Assembly: GCA_023432025.1 (NCBI GenBank)
Contig: JAEYVE010000282.1
Span: 1-21,343, forward strand
DNA length: 21,343 nt
Source: Pseudomonadota bacterium
Lineage (GTDB): Bacteria; Myxococcota_A; Polyangia; Polyangiales; Polyangiaceae
Reading direction: 5' to 3'
Shown: piece after piece, positions 1-7,101 of the stretch
Layout of the letters: every line of letters begins with the position of its first letter
Numbering within the stretch: position 1 is the first letter of the stretch
Position numbers and translations under genes: made by a program
Notes under the pieces: model-generated
What the model was told of the DNA's origin: nothing
The model's input: only the letters and a program-made list of their open reading frames with translations
Databases searched by the model: none

Positions 1-218
1 CGGAACGCTCGGGCATGGACCGCTATCTGAAGGTGAATACCGTCAAGACGCGGACGATGTCACTCATCAATCAAGGCACGCGCTGGTGGAGAAAACTCCA
101 CACCTTGCGCGATGAGCGGCGCATTCCCCTGCTCACGGCCTACGACCAGATCTTGCGCGAGAATAACTTCTTCGCTCAGGTTCTTGGTCTCACGAGCGAG
201 TTTCAGGCCGCGAAATGA
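1..218 (+). CDS. C-terminal fragment of an IS4-like transposase
   Basis: The reading frame is open from the window edge (first whole codon at base 3) and stops at TGA 216-218, so this is the 3' end of a gene that starts outside the window. The residues RTMSLINQGTRWW, then RDERRIPLL and a final LRENNFFAQVLG, resemble the C-terminal end of IS4-family DDE transposases, which often close with a 'SL..QG..W' stretch followed by a helix with 'ER...L'. The catalytic DDE residues would lie upstream and cannot be checked. Codon use is less GC-rich than in the genes further right, in line with transferred DNA. The stop lies only a few bases from where the neighbouring protease pseudogene resumes, as expected at the end of an insertion sequence. 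The family call is moderately sure; an internal start at ATG 15 is not meaningful. Confidence 0.6.
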   Translation, partial: ERSGMDRYLKVNTVKTRTMSLINQGTRWWRKLHTLRDERRIPLLTAYDQILRENNFFAQVLGLTSEFQAAK

Positions 219-235
219 GGGGGTCGCTCAGGGAG
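1..235. mobile_element. right end of an insertion sequence (partial)
   Basis: The transposase fragment plus the few bases after its stop probably form one end of an insertion sequence lying in the 3' part of the antisense protease pseudogene. The protease reading frame (read on the minus strand) is recognisable down to about base 222, so the junction should lie near 218-235. The other end, the terminal inverted repeat partner and the target-site duplication are outside the window, so the exact boundary cannot be fixed. Confidence 0.4.
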
Positions 236-817
236 GTTACCCCAACAATCACAGGGGAGTGTGAAGGACGGTTTACGTTTACAAGGAGAGGACCGCCAGA
301 GTCCCCGATGGTCGTTTCACAGTACATCCCTCGCGGGATCCCGAGCGTCCACCAAACTCGACCACCATAATAAAAATTCGCAGGAAGAGGGACTCCGATG
401 CCGTAGACGCCACCATTCGCAAAGGGGCCCACATGGCAGGCGCCGCGCTTATCACAGTTCGGGCAAATGGTGGGAGAGTTCCAACCATCTGGAACGTTGT
501 TGCCGAAACCTACCGTCCAAACCTCATCATGAAAATGACCACTAACGACTCGCTCAGGATCATCAAGCGACACCTGAGCAGCATCAATTAGTGGCATGTC
601 TGTCGGCCACTGAGCGCCCGTAGCTTTTGGACCGAGTGTCACGACCGCAAGGTCATTGTTGGACTCCTCGATCTGTTCGCGTCTGGGAGAAGTTCCCGAT
701 TAGGTCCGACCCCGTCGTGGAGACGTTCTCGCCCCCGTCCTGTTCGATATCTCCTCCACAGGCCGTAAGACCGGTGAATATAGCCAACGCAGTAATGCCC
801 CATCTTGCCCTCCGCAT
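220..817 (-). pseudogene. broken trypsin-like serine protease lipoprotein
   Basis: Two minus-strand frames together make most of a secreted S1-type protease. From ATG 817 the first frame gives a lipoprotein signal peptide (MRRARWG, a hydrophobic stretch, lipobox LTAC) and stops at about base 653. A second frame, open from a TAA near 700 down to 190, carries SNNDLAVV, which fits the catalytic Asp region of trypsins (usually 'NDIAL'), and then GDSGGPLL with the nucleophile Ser. The catalytic-His block ('TAAHC') that should precede the Asp by ~45 residues is absent. A deletion with frameshift has therefore joined the signal peptide almost directly to the Asp region. The 3' end is also lost: about 20 residues after GDSGGP the frame runs into the insertion-sequence end. 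Known for the family: His, Asp and Ser are all required, so no active protease is expected. Confidence 0.7.
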
Positions 818-869
818 GATCGTCCCGCTTAACATTTTCACTTGGGGGCATCAGCCGATTTTGCCCGAC

Positions 870-899
870 TTGCGCCGTCACGCTGGAGGCGGATAGGCT
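870..899 (+). promoter_or_regulatory. possible sigma70-like promoter of the Cys-rich lipoprotein
   Basis: TTGCGC at 870-875 and TAGGCT at 894-899 are separated by 18 bases and lie directly upstream of the lipoprotein ATG at 906. If used, transcription would begin at or next to the start codon, giving a leaderless or near-leaderless message. That would suit the lack of a well-spaced ribosome-binding site (the GGAGG at 885-889 is too far away). This rests on a weak consensus match only. Confidence 0.22.
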
Positions 900-905
900 G
901 TTGTG

Positions 906-1178
906 ATGCGTTTCCTCGTTCTCCTCGCGTTGGCGATCATTAGTACAGTCTCGTGTGACGGCAGCGACAGTTGCCAAGGGCGAAAGCAGTGTAACCCTGC
1001 CCCTTCTTTGCCGTCGTACTGTGAACTCGGGTCGCGCAGAGTCTGCACGGGCAGCGATGCTGAGGGCGAATGTGCTGGCTGGAGCTACTGCAACGAAGAG
1101 GGGCTCTACGCAGGCTGCACCTGTGACAGGCAGCCCGGTGCCGCCGGTGCAGCCGGTAGTGACGGCTCCGACAACTAA
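906..1178 (+). CDS. small cysteine-rich lipoprotein
   Basis: This is a 90-residue protein of unknown function. It begins MRFLVLLALAIISTVSC, a typical type II signal peptide with Cys17 as the likely lipidation site, so it should be anchored in a membrane facing the periplasm or outside. The mature part has eight further cysteines (for example VCTGSDAEGEC and GCTC), which suggests a small disulphide-bonded fold, and ends in a Gly/Ala/Ser/Asp-rich tail. ATG 906 is chosen over GTG 903 because the hydrophobic signal follows it directly. The gene is divergent from the protease pseudogene, about 90 bases away. Short Cys-rich lipoproteins of this kind are common in Myxococcota, but I recognise no named family. 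Confidence 0.6.
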   Translation: MRFLVLLALAIISTVSCDGSDSCQGRKQCNPAPSLPSYCELGSRRVCTGSDAEGECAGWSYCNEEGLYAGCTCDRQPGAAGAAGSDGSDN

Positions 1179-1197
1179 CCCGCCACACGCCCGAGTA

Positions 1198-1222
1198 GCG
1201 CTTCGCGGGGCGCCTTTTCCCT
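1198..1222 (+). terminator. weak terminator candidate after the Cys-rich lipoprotein
   Basis: GCGC at 1198-1201 can pair with GCGC at 1210-1213 and is followed by TTTTCCCTTTT. The stem is only four base pairs, so the T-rich run is the main argument. It lies 20 bases after the lipoprotein stop codon. Confidence 0.25.
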
Positions 1223-1271
1223 TTTCACATCAACTCAGGCGGCAACTTCCCTGACACAGGAGAGAGACGAA

Positions 1272-1391
1272 ATGTGCTCGGAAGTACGCAGTTGCGGTGG
1301 AGAGCGCAGCGTTCGCGATGTGTCGTTCTGTGCCGGACGCTGTGCCAAGCCGGGCGACGGCGCAGTGCGGGAGCACCGTGAGGCGACGTGA
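1272..1391 (+). CDS. possible 39-residue Cys-containing small ORF
   Basis: An AGGAG at 1258-1262 stands nine bases before ATG 1272, one of the better ribosome-binding sites on the left of the window. The frame runs 39 codons to TGA 1389-1391. The product starts MCSEVRSCGGERS and has cysteines at positions 2, 8, 20 and 24, with no signal peptide or membrane segment. By eye about two thirds of third codon positions are G or C, lower than in the established genes here, so codon use does not strongly support it. It lies between the plus-strand Cys-rich lipoprotein and the 3' end of the minus-strand dipeptidase. I do not recognise it; it may be chance. Confidence 0.25.
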   Translation: MCSEVRSCGGERSVRDVSFCAGRCAKPGDGAVREHREAT

Positions 1392-1399
1392 CGAAGCCG

Positions 1400-1424
1400 C
1401 CCCGGGCCAGAGGCTGCTCCGGGG
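1400..1424 (-). terminator. GC-rich hairpin directly after the dipeptidase stop
   Basis: CCCCGG (1400-1405) pairs with CCGGGG (1419-1424), with a possible inner GCC/GGC pairing. On the minus strand the hairpin begins two bases after the dipeptidase stop (1426-1428). No T run follows, so it may act as a weak terminator or as 3'-end protection of the message. Confidence 0.35.
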
Positions 1425-1425
1425 G

Positions 1426-2511
1426 CTAGCCGCGCAGGTCGCGCACCACGCGCAGAAAGTTCCGTCCCAGAATTTTCTGGATGCGGTCCGGCGCGTGGCC
1501 GCGTTGCAAGAGGGCGTCGACGAGCTTCGGGAGCTCGAGGCAGCTCGGCATGTCGCGCGGGGTGTCGATGAGCCCGTCCCAATCGCTGCCGAGCGAAGCG
1601 TGATTTTCGCCGACGGTGCGGACGATGTGCTCGATGTGTCGTACTACGCTCTCGAGGCGACCCCTGCGGAGGCGATCTCCGAGAAACTCCGCGTGATAGA
1701 TGACCCCCACCGTGCCGCCGCTGTCGGCTACGGCGCGAAGCTGCGCGTCGTCGATGTTGCGCCAATGCTCGTGCACGCCGCACACGCCGGTGTGCGTCAC
1801 GAAGAGCGGTTGGCTCTTGTCGTGGACGGCGACGGCGTCCCAGAAACCGCGTCGGCTGACGTGAGCCAAATCGACGCCGATGCGCTGGGCGTTGAGGGCT
1901 CGAACGTAGTCCTTGCCGAAGGCGCTGAGCCCTTCGTCGTGGCGCTGCGTTGGCGGAAAGCGTAGCGGCGAGCTGGTTTGTCCGATGGCTGAGCTGGTCA
2001 GGTGGAGCAGCGTGACCCGAAGCACGAGCTCTGCGCAGCGTTCGAGCTCGTCGAGCCCGCCGTCGAACGCATTGCCGCCTTGAATGCCGATGAATGCGCC
2101 GTGTTTTCCGGCGCGGCGCGCGGCTTCGTACTCGGCGGCCGTGCGCACGAGCGCGAAGTGAGCGCTCACGTCCTCGAACAGGGCGCACAGCTCCCGCAGG
2201 TTGTCCGAGAAAATCTCGCCGCGGTTCGGGACCGGCTGGAGGGGATTGGTAGTGATGCTCCAGGTGGCGCCGGTCACGCCGGCCTCCACGATGCGAGGAA
2301 AGTCCGCGTGACCCAGGCAGTAGCCGCGCTGAATGCCGAGGCCGTGGCGGCGCCTGAGGTCGTAGCCAATGGCGCGGTGGAAGCTGAACGACTCGACGTG
2401 CAAGTCCAGCACGTCGCTTTCCAGGTAAAGCTCGGCGGCTTCGCGCGAAATGCCCAAGCGCTCGGTGAAGAGCTCCACGCTGGGAGGGAGATGAGGACCG
2501 AGCATCGTCAC
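1426..2511 (-). CDS. M19-family (membrane/renal) dipeptidase with altered zinc ligands
   Basis: A 361-residue protein with the order of motifs of M19 metallopeptidases, which cleave dipeptides in a TIM-barrel with two zinc ions. Visible: DLHVE (His38, Glu40) for the usual DxHxD; GIQGG (Gln144) for the usual GxEGG; LLH (His170) for TLTH; DLAHVS (His217); VTHTG (His240); RNIDD (Arg251); GSDWDG (Asp310/312). By comparison with renal dipeptidase the beta-zinc histidines, the substrate Arg and the Asp are kept. The Asp of the first site is Glu, and the bridging Glu is Gln (codon CAA at 2080-2082). Either an altered metal centre or loss of activity is possible. There is no signal peptide, so it is probably cytoplasmic. 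Starts at GTG 2511 and ATG 2505 are both possible; neither has a clear ribosome-binding site. It is last in a co-oriented series with purH and the RHH gene. Confidence 0.85.
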   Translation of the reverse strand: MTMLGPHLPPSVELFTERLGISREAAELYLESDVLDLHVESFSFHRAIGYDLRRRHGLGIQRGYCLGHADFPRIVEAGVTGATWSITTNPLQPVPNRGEIFSDNLRELCALFEDVSAHFALVRTAAEYEAARRAGKHGAFIGIQGGNAFDGGLDELERCAELVLRVTLLHLTSSAIGQTSSPLRFPPTQRHDEGLSAFGKDYVRALNAQRIGVDLAHVSRRGFWDAVAVHDKSQPLFVTHTGVCGVHEHWRNIDDAQLRAVADSGGTVGVIYHAEFLGDRLRRGRLESVVRHIEHIVRTVGENHASLGSDWDGLIDTPRDMPSCLELPKLVDALLQRGHAPDRIQKILGRNFLRVVRDLRG

Positions 2512-2636
2512 GGGGTGCTCACGGTTTGTCGCACCCCCGCGGAGGCGTCAAATGGCGAAAGGCTCCAAGCTCTCGCGCGATGTGCATCCCGCGGGAGAGC
2601 CAGAGCCGTCTTGGTTGGCGCCTAGAACGAAGCTCG

Positions 2637-2918
2637 TCAGAGCCCTTGGGGCACGTTGTCGAGGTCGACCTCGTTCAGGGCGTAGCGGATGAGGGCGCTG
2701 CGATTGGCCTTGGTCATGCCGCGAGCTTTGAGCGTGTCGACCATGGCGTCGAGGCGCTTCAGGTCCTTCGTGTACATGGAGATACAGATGACCTTGTAGT
2801 GCGTGGGCTTGTCGTCCTTGCCCGTGGTGCGGTGGACGCTCGGCCCTGCCTCCGAGCCCGAGAAGTAGCCCGTATCGAGGACCTGGGCGGTCGCCTGGTA
2901 GTCGCTTTGATCGCTCAT
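2637..2918 (-). CDS. ribbon-helix-helix domain protein
   Basis: This 93-residue protein has a polar N-terminal ~38 residues followed by a strand and two helices (HYKVICISMYTKDLKRLD, then DTLKARGMTKANRSALIRYAL). That fits the ribbon-helix-helix DNA-binding fold, where the strand contacts DNA as a dimer and a conserved 'sRS..Ir.AL' pattern marks the second helix. ATG 2918 is chosen because AGGAG stands just upstream (CAGGAGACCAAG then ATG); the longer frame to 2969 has no such site. It lies between purH and the dipeptidase on the same strand, with gaps of ~94 and ~125 bases. It could be an autoregulator or act elsewhere; no toxin gene is next to it, so it is not obviously an antitoxin. The fold is likely; the target is unknown. 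Confidence 0.72.
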   Translation of the reverse strand: MSDQSDYQATAQVLDTGYFSGSEAGPSVHRTTGKDDKPTHYKVICISMYTKDLKRLDAMVDTLKARGMTKANRSALIRYALNEVDLDNVPQGL

Positions 2919-3012
2919 CTTGGTCTCCTGTGCGCCCCACCCGGGTGACCGTCGCGGTAGCGTCGTCACCCGATGTCATGGCTGGCGGAGGAGGGCCAAG
3001 TTTGTGCGTGTC

Positions 3013-4575
3013 TCAGTGACGGAAATGCCGCACGCCCGTGAGCACCATGGCGAGGCCGAGTCGGTCGGCCGTGGCGATGACCTCGTCGTCCTTCTTGCTA
3101 CCGCCGGTTTGCGCGATGGCGGCTACGCCAGCGGCGGCGGCGGCCTCCACGCCGTCGGGGAAGGGGAAGAAGGCGTCTGAAGCGAGAACCGCGCCGCGGG
3201 CGAGCTCACCGGCCTGCTCGCAAGCGAGCTGCACGGATTTGACGCGCGAGGTTTGCCCGCCGCCGATGCCGACGGTGGCGTACACGCCCGGCTCCACCTC
3301 GCGAGCGATGAGAATGGCGTTCGACTTGACGTGCTTGCAGAGGGCCCAGGCGAACTCGAGCGCGCCGAGCTGCGCGTCGGTCGGCTTCTTTTGGCTGACC
3401 ACGCGACCCTCGCGCACTTCGCCGTCGGCGCTCTTGTCGCGCTCTTGAATCACGTAGCCGCCGCCGATCGCTTTGCCGTAGAGCGCGTCGTGCGAGGCGG
3501 GGAGCCACTCGCCGGTGGCCAAGAGCCGGAGCTGCTTTTTGGCGCGGAGAATTTCGAGGGCGCTCGCCGAGTAGCTCGGCGCAATGATGCACTCGAGGAA
3601 CGTTTCCGCCAGAAGGCGCGCGGTGTCGTCGTCCACCTCGCGGTTGAGCGCTACGATGCCGCCGAAGGCGCTGACCGGATCGGCCTCGCGCGCAGCGTGG
3701 TAGGCGCGGCTCAGCGTCGGCGCGGTGGCCGCTCCGCAGGGGCTCGCGTGCTTGATGACGACCGCGCCCGGCTCCACCAGCTCGCGTACGGCGTCGAGCG
3801 CGGCTGCCGCGTCGACCAGGTTGTTGAAGCTGAGCTCCTTGGCGCCCGTGCCGAGGCTCTCCGCTCGCGCCAGCGTGCCCGTCGCGGCGTCGCGCTCCAC
3901 GTAGAAACCCGCTCGCTGGTGCGGATTTTCTCCATAGCGGAGGCCGTAGCCCTTCACGAGCGGCAGGGTGAGGGCACGCGGAAAGCCGTCTTCTTCGCCC
4001 TGCGCGGTCAGCCAGCCGCTGATGGCCGCGTCGTACGCAGCGGTATGTGAGAACGCCTTGCCGGCGAGGCGCACGCGCGTTTCCTTGGAAACGTCGCCGT
4101 GAGCCTGGATTTCCTCGAGCACGGCGGCGTAGTCGGAGGGATCACACACGATGGTGACGCGCGCGTGATTCTTGGCCGCGGAGCGCACCATGCTGGGGCC
4201 GCCGATGTCGATGTTCTCGATGAGCTCCTCGAAGCTCGCGTCCTTCTTCTTCAGCGTCTGCTGGAAGGGGTAGAGGTTGACGACGACGAGATCGATGTAG
4301 CCGGCGCCGATGCGCGCCAGATCCGCCTCGTCCGTGCCCTCACGCGCCAAAATGCCACCGTGAATGCGCGGATGGAGCGTTTTGACGCGGCCATCCATCA
4401 CCTCGGGCGACTCGGTGTAGGCGTCCACGGCGCGCACGGGTACGCCGGCGTCGTCGAGCGCCTTGAATGTGCCGCCGGTGGACAGGAGCTCCACGCCGCG
4501 TGCCGCGAGGGCGCGCGCGAAGTCGACGAGGCCAGTTTTGTCGGAGACGGAAAGGAGCGCGCGACGGATGGGCAT
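3013..4575 (-). CDS. purH: bifunctional AICAR formyltransferase / IMP cyclohydrolase
   Basis: This 520-residue enzyme catalyses the last two steps of de novo purine synthesis: formylation of AICAR with 10-formyl-tetrahydrofolate, then ring closure to IMP. The N-terminal ~150 residues form the IMP cyclohydrolase (MGS-like) domain, with RALLSVSDKTG, LLSTGGT, DGRVKTLHPRIHGG and NLYPF. The transformylase part shows RYGENPHQ (~214), the catalytic Lys275-His276 in VIKHASPCGAA, SAFGGIVALN, CKHVKSNAI, SDAFFPFPDGV and the typical ending GVRHFRH. The length is normal for the family and all key residues are present. ATG 4575 is preferred over TTG 4611 because homologues begin just before RRALLSVSDK. The DUF4230 gene lies 67 bases upstream on the same strand, so co-transcription is likely. 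Confidence 0.97.
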   Translation of the reverse strand: MPIRRALLSVSDKTGLVDFARALAARGVELLSTGGTFKALDDAGVPVRAVDAYTESPEVMDGRVKTLHPRIHGGILAREGTDEADLARIGAGYIDLVVVNLYPFQQTLKKKDASFEELIENIDIGGPSMVRSAAKNHARVTIVCDPSDYAAVLEEIQAHGDVSKETRVRLAGKAFSHTAAYDAAISGWLTAQGEEDGFPRALTLPLVKGYGLRYGENPHQRAGFYVERDAATGTLARAESLGTGAKELSFNNLVDAAAALDAVRELVEPGAVVIKHASPCGAATAPTLSRAYHAAREADPVSAFGGIVALNREVDDDTARLLAETFLECIIAPSYSASALEILRAKKQLRLLATGEWLPASHDALYGKAIGGGYVIQERDKSADGEVREGRVVSQKKPTDAQLGALEFAWALCKHVKSNAILIAREVEPGVYATVGIGGGQTSRVKSVQLACEQAGELARGAVLASDAFFPFPDGVEAAAAAGVAAIAQTGGSKKDDEVIATADRLGLAMVLTGVRHFRH

Positions 4576-4642
4576 GGGCCGCCCGGTATCGCCCCAGGCG
4601 GCGTTCGTCAACGGCTATTGGCGCCTCGGTCCTGGAGAGCGG

Positions 4643-5326
4643 CTACTGCCGGCCCGAGGGAGCGCCGTCCACGAAGCGCACTTCGATTTGCTGGTACCCG
4701 AGCGAGCGCAGGAGGCTCTCGACGGTGCGGCCCACGCTGTTTTCGGCTTTGTCCAGGATGCCGGCGTCGAGGGCGGCCTGGGTGAGGGTGCGCTCGGCCT
4801 CCTTTCGCGCGCGCGTCTCCAGATTTTCGCGGCGCTGCGCCAGCGCGTCGGTCTTGCGCGTATGGACGTAGGTTCGTTCGTTGTCCAGCCGAGCGCTGGA
4901 GATGGTGGCGCGTGGTAATGCGATGCTCACGCGCCCGGTTGCTGCATCCGCCCACACAGCGCCCGCGCTGAGTCCCCCGAGATCGACCCCCGCGGTGACG
5001 TCACCGCCCGCGACCAAGAGCACGGCGTCCTCGGCCTGGACCAGGTCGAAGAAACGGGACTGCTTTTCCCGGAGATCGACGACCCGCTCGACGTGAAACA
5101 CGGTGCCTTCCAGGCGCGCCAAGTCGCGCAGCGCCACGACGACGCTCGGCGATGGCTCCACGATCGTTTGCGAAGACTCTTTTTGGTCTTGAGGAGCAGA
5201 CGCGCGTCCGAGGAAAAGACCCACGACCGCAGCGCCCATGAGCGCAGAGGTCAGCGCGACCACCCTCGCGAAACGCCGCGGCGCAAACTTGGAGGCGCGG
5301 ACAGGCTCGGCGTCGGGGGAACCCAT
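4643..5326 (-). CDS. DUF4230 family single-span membrane protein
   Basis: This 227-residue protein has a short basic N-terminus (RASKFAPRRFARVV), one membrane span (ALTSALMGAAVVGLFLG, about residues 26-42) and then a soluble domain probably outside the inner membrane. The soluble part contains VVALRDLARLEGTVFHVERVVDLREKQ as two overlapping blocks, AEDAVLLVAGGDVTAGVDL, a strand IALPRATI, and a C-terminal helical region ending in LLRSLGYQQIEVRF. This is the pattern of DUF4230, a widespread family without a known function. The C-terminal helices (RENLETRARKEAER) resemble a short coiled coil. ATG 5326 is chosen over TTG 5335. It is the first gene of the minus-strand purH series and is divergent from the lipoprotein at 5509. 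Confidence 0.75.
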   Translation of the reverse strand: MGSPDAEPVRASKFAPRRFARVVALTSALMGAAVVGLFLGRASAPQDQKESSQTIVEPSPSVVVALRDLARLEGTVFHVERVVDLREKQSRFFDLVQAEDAVLLVAGGDVTAGVDLGGLSAGAVWADAATGRVSIALPRATISSARLDNERTYVHTRKTDALAQRRENLETRARKEAERTLTQAALDAGILDKAENSVGRTVESLLRSLGYQQIEVRFVDGAPSGRQ

Positions 5327-5508
5327 GGCCGCCAACTTAGCACCCCAATCCGGCGATGGGCGATGGGGGTGGTGCCCCAGTTTCGGCAGGCGAACCGAGT
5401 CGTGCCGGGGCGGGTGCGAGCGCCCATACTAGGGGTCGGAGGGCGGAGTTTTCTCGTCTCGTCGTCCGAGGCGAAGAGAGGGCTCGCGCTTTCGAGAAGG
5501 AGGGACTC

Positions 5509-5868
5509 ATGAGCCAATCCGTACGACTTTTCGGCGGAGCGATCGTGGGCGTCAGCTTGGCGCTGGCGGCTTGCGCGAGCGAACAGAATCGATCCCAGAC
5601 GGCTTCCAACGAACGCCAGACCGTCCACGGGGCGCTGGAAGGCACCGCGGAGCACGTCGAAGCTCAGACGAAGGACACCAAGAAGAGCTTGAGCACCGCA
5701 GGCGAGGACACTTCTGACACCGTGCGACGCGCCGGCAAAGACGTGAAGAAAAACGTCGGCGGCCCGGACGACACGCAGCGCAATCAGGGCAACCAGGGCA
5801 ATCAGGGCAATCAGGGCAATCAGGGCAACCAGCGGCAGAACACCGATCAGCCCGTCGACGATGACTGA
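5509..5868 (+). CDS. lipoprotein with Asn-Gln-Gly repeat tail
   Basis: A 119-residue protein starting MSQSVRLFGG, with a hydrophobic stretch and lipobox LAAC (Cys22), so it is exported and lipid-anchored. A strong AAGGAGG stands five bases before ATG 5509, which fixes the start. The mature part is very polar and probably a long amphipathic helix or disordered (HGALEGTAEHVEAQTKDTKK, TSDTVRRAGKDVKKNV), reminiscent of stress-type or LEA-like helices, followed by five Asn-Gln-Gly units and an acidic end (PVDDD). No enzyme motif is present. The strong ribosome-binding site suggests high expression. The function is unknown; I cannot place it in a named family. Confidence 0.72.
   Translation: MSQSVRLFGGAIVGVSLALAACASEQNRSQTASNERQTVHGALEGTAEHVEAQTKDTKKSLSTAGEDTSDTVRRAGKDVKKNVGGPDDTQRNQGNQGNQGNQGNQGNQRQNTDQPVDDD
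5782..5832 (+). repeat. 9-bp tandem repeat (AATCAGGGC) encoding Asn-Gln-Gly
   Basis: Five complete 9-base units of AA(T/C)CAGGGC plus a six-base partial unit lie in frame within the lipoprotein. Units differ only at the third base of the Asn codon, which points to recent expansion. A change of copy number would keep the reading frame. Confidence 0.9.
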
Positions 5869-5885
5869 GGGCGGGGCTCCGAGCG

Positions 5886-5932
5886 TCGCCTCTGCGCGAG
5901 GCGAGCGAGCGAGGGCAGGCTTCGCGAGAAGC
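5886..5932. terminator. two hairpins between convergent genes
   Basis: TCGCCTC (5886-5892) pairs with GAGGCGA (5898-5904) around a five-base loop. GCTTC (5919-5923) pairs with GAAGC (5928-5932) around GCGA. They lie between the lipoprotein stop (5868, plus) and the pseudouridine synthase stop (5971, minus), where a two-way terminator would be expected. There is no clear T run on either side. Confidence 0.4.
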
Positions 5933-5970
5933 TGTGCGTCTTGAGCGGGGCCGTGGCGCGCGTCAGCGCG

Positions 5971-7098
5971 TCACGGCGTCGCGTGCCCGCAGGTGTCTCG
6001 TCTTTCTGCGCGTATTCGCCAGAACTCTGCGAGATCGGCAGCGAGCGGCGAGCGCACAGTCAGTGGCTGGCCCGTGAAAGAGTGCACGAGCCGGTATTCA
6101 CTCGCATGGAGCGCGTGGCGCGGCAGCTCCAGTAGCTCCAAATCGGCGTCTGTGAGCTCGTTGTCTGCGGCGCGCGCGAGCAAGCGTTCGTCGGGACCGT
6201 ACAGCTTGTCACCGACGATGGGTGTCCCGAGGTGCGCTAGGTGCACGCGGATTTGATGCTGCCGTCCGGTGTGCAAATCGCAGCGCACGAGCGCGTAGGA
6301 GTCGCTTCGCTCGAGCACGGTGAGGGCCGTGCGCGACGGGAGGCCCCCCGTCTCGACCACCCGCATTTTCACGCGGAGCGGGCTCGGGTCGTCTTCGAGC
6401 GGCAGGTCCACGATGCCCTCGGGAGGGACGCCGTGTGTGATGGCGAGGTACGTTTTGTCCGCCTGCCCCGGAGGGTCCCCGCGCTCTGCGGCTCGCGCGC
6501 TCTGGATCGAGCGCTCTTCCAAGCGGCTCTTGAAGGCGCTCGCCGCCTCGCGCGAGCGAGCCACGAGCAAGACGCCGCTCGTTTCTCGGTCGAGGCGGTG
6601 AACGAGCGAGAAATACTCGCCTGGACGCATGCGCTCCAAGCACTTCGTCACCGTGTGGTGAAAGTGGCGCGCCGTGGGGTGAACGGTCATCAGCGCCGGC
6701 TTGTCGATGACGAGCAGGTGCTCGTCCTCGTAGAGCACGGTGAGATCGCTCGGCGCCTCCGGCTCCTCGAGGGCGGGGCGCCACAGCGCGAAGTACTCTT
6801 CGGCGCGCACGCGCTCACTCGGTCGCAGGCGGCGTCCGTCGAGCGAGTAGGCGCAGTTTTCGATGATGAGTTGGGCGCGAGTGCGGCTCGTCGAGCGGAG
6901 CTGCGTCGGAAGAAACCGATCGAGCCGCATGCCTTCGCATTCGTTGGGTACCCGAAAGACGCGGAGCTGCGCCGTTTCCGCGACGCCCGGAGGGCGCTCC
7001 GGCACCGGAAGCGGACGCTCGGTGAGGGGCTTGCCGTGGAGGGCGCGCCCCGAGGGCGGAAAGTCACCTTGCTTTTCGGCTCCTCGGGTCGATCGCAT
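5971..7098 (-). CDS. RluA-family RNA pseudouridine synthase
   Basis: This 375-residue protein isomerises uridine to pseudouridine in RNA (rRNA or tRNA; the target site cannot be told from sequence). An N-terminal S4-type RNA-binding segment (MRLDRFLPTQ through LIIENCAYSLDGRRLRPSERV, ~57-98) is followed by the catalytic domain: LLVIDKPALMTVHP, then HRLDRETSG with the catalytic Asp170, SRTALTVL, GRQHQIRVHLAHLG (~278-291) and HALHA. About 15 extra residues (SARAAERGDPPGQA, ~200-213) sit between the usual 'LEERS' and 'KTYLA' blocks. The first ~45 residues are Pro/Arg-rich and not conserved, so the true start may lie further in. ATG 7098 is kept because it follows the argB stop by three bases, which suggests translational coupling. 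Confidence 0.9.
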   Translation of the reverse strand: MRSTRGAEKQGDFPPSGRALHGKPLTERPLPVPERPPGVAETAQLRVFRVPNECEGMRLDRFLPTQLRSTSRTRAQLIIENCAYSLDGRRLRPSERVRAEEYFALWRPALEEPEAPSDLTVLYEDEHLLVIDKPALMTVHPTARHFHHTVTKCLERMRPGEYFSLVHRLDRETSGVLLVARSREAASAFKSRLEERSIQSARAAERGDPPGQADKTYLAITHGVPPEGIVDLPLEDDPSPLRVKMRVVETGGLPSRTALTVLERSDSYALVRCDLHTGRQHQIRVHLAHLGTPIVGDKLYGPDERLLARAADNELTDADLELLELPRHALHASEYRLVHSFTGQPLTVRSPLAADLAEFWRIRAERRDTCGHATP

Positions 7099-7101
7099 GG
7101 C

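Noticed and set aside
1235..2188. 317-codon Arg-rich frame on the minus strand
   Set aside because: Out-of-frame reading of the dipeptidase gene; more than a quarter Arg/Ala, no motif.
5782..5832. Tandem repeats as a CRISPR-like array
   Set aside because: Units are 9 bases, contiguous without spacers, and in frame in a lipoprotein gene.
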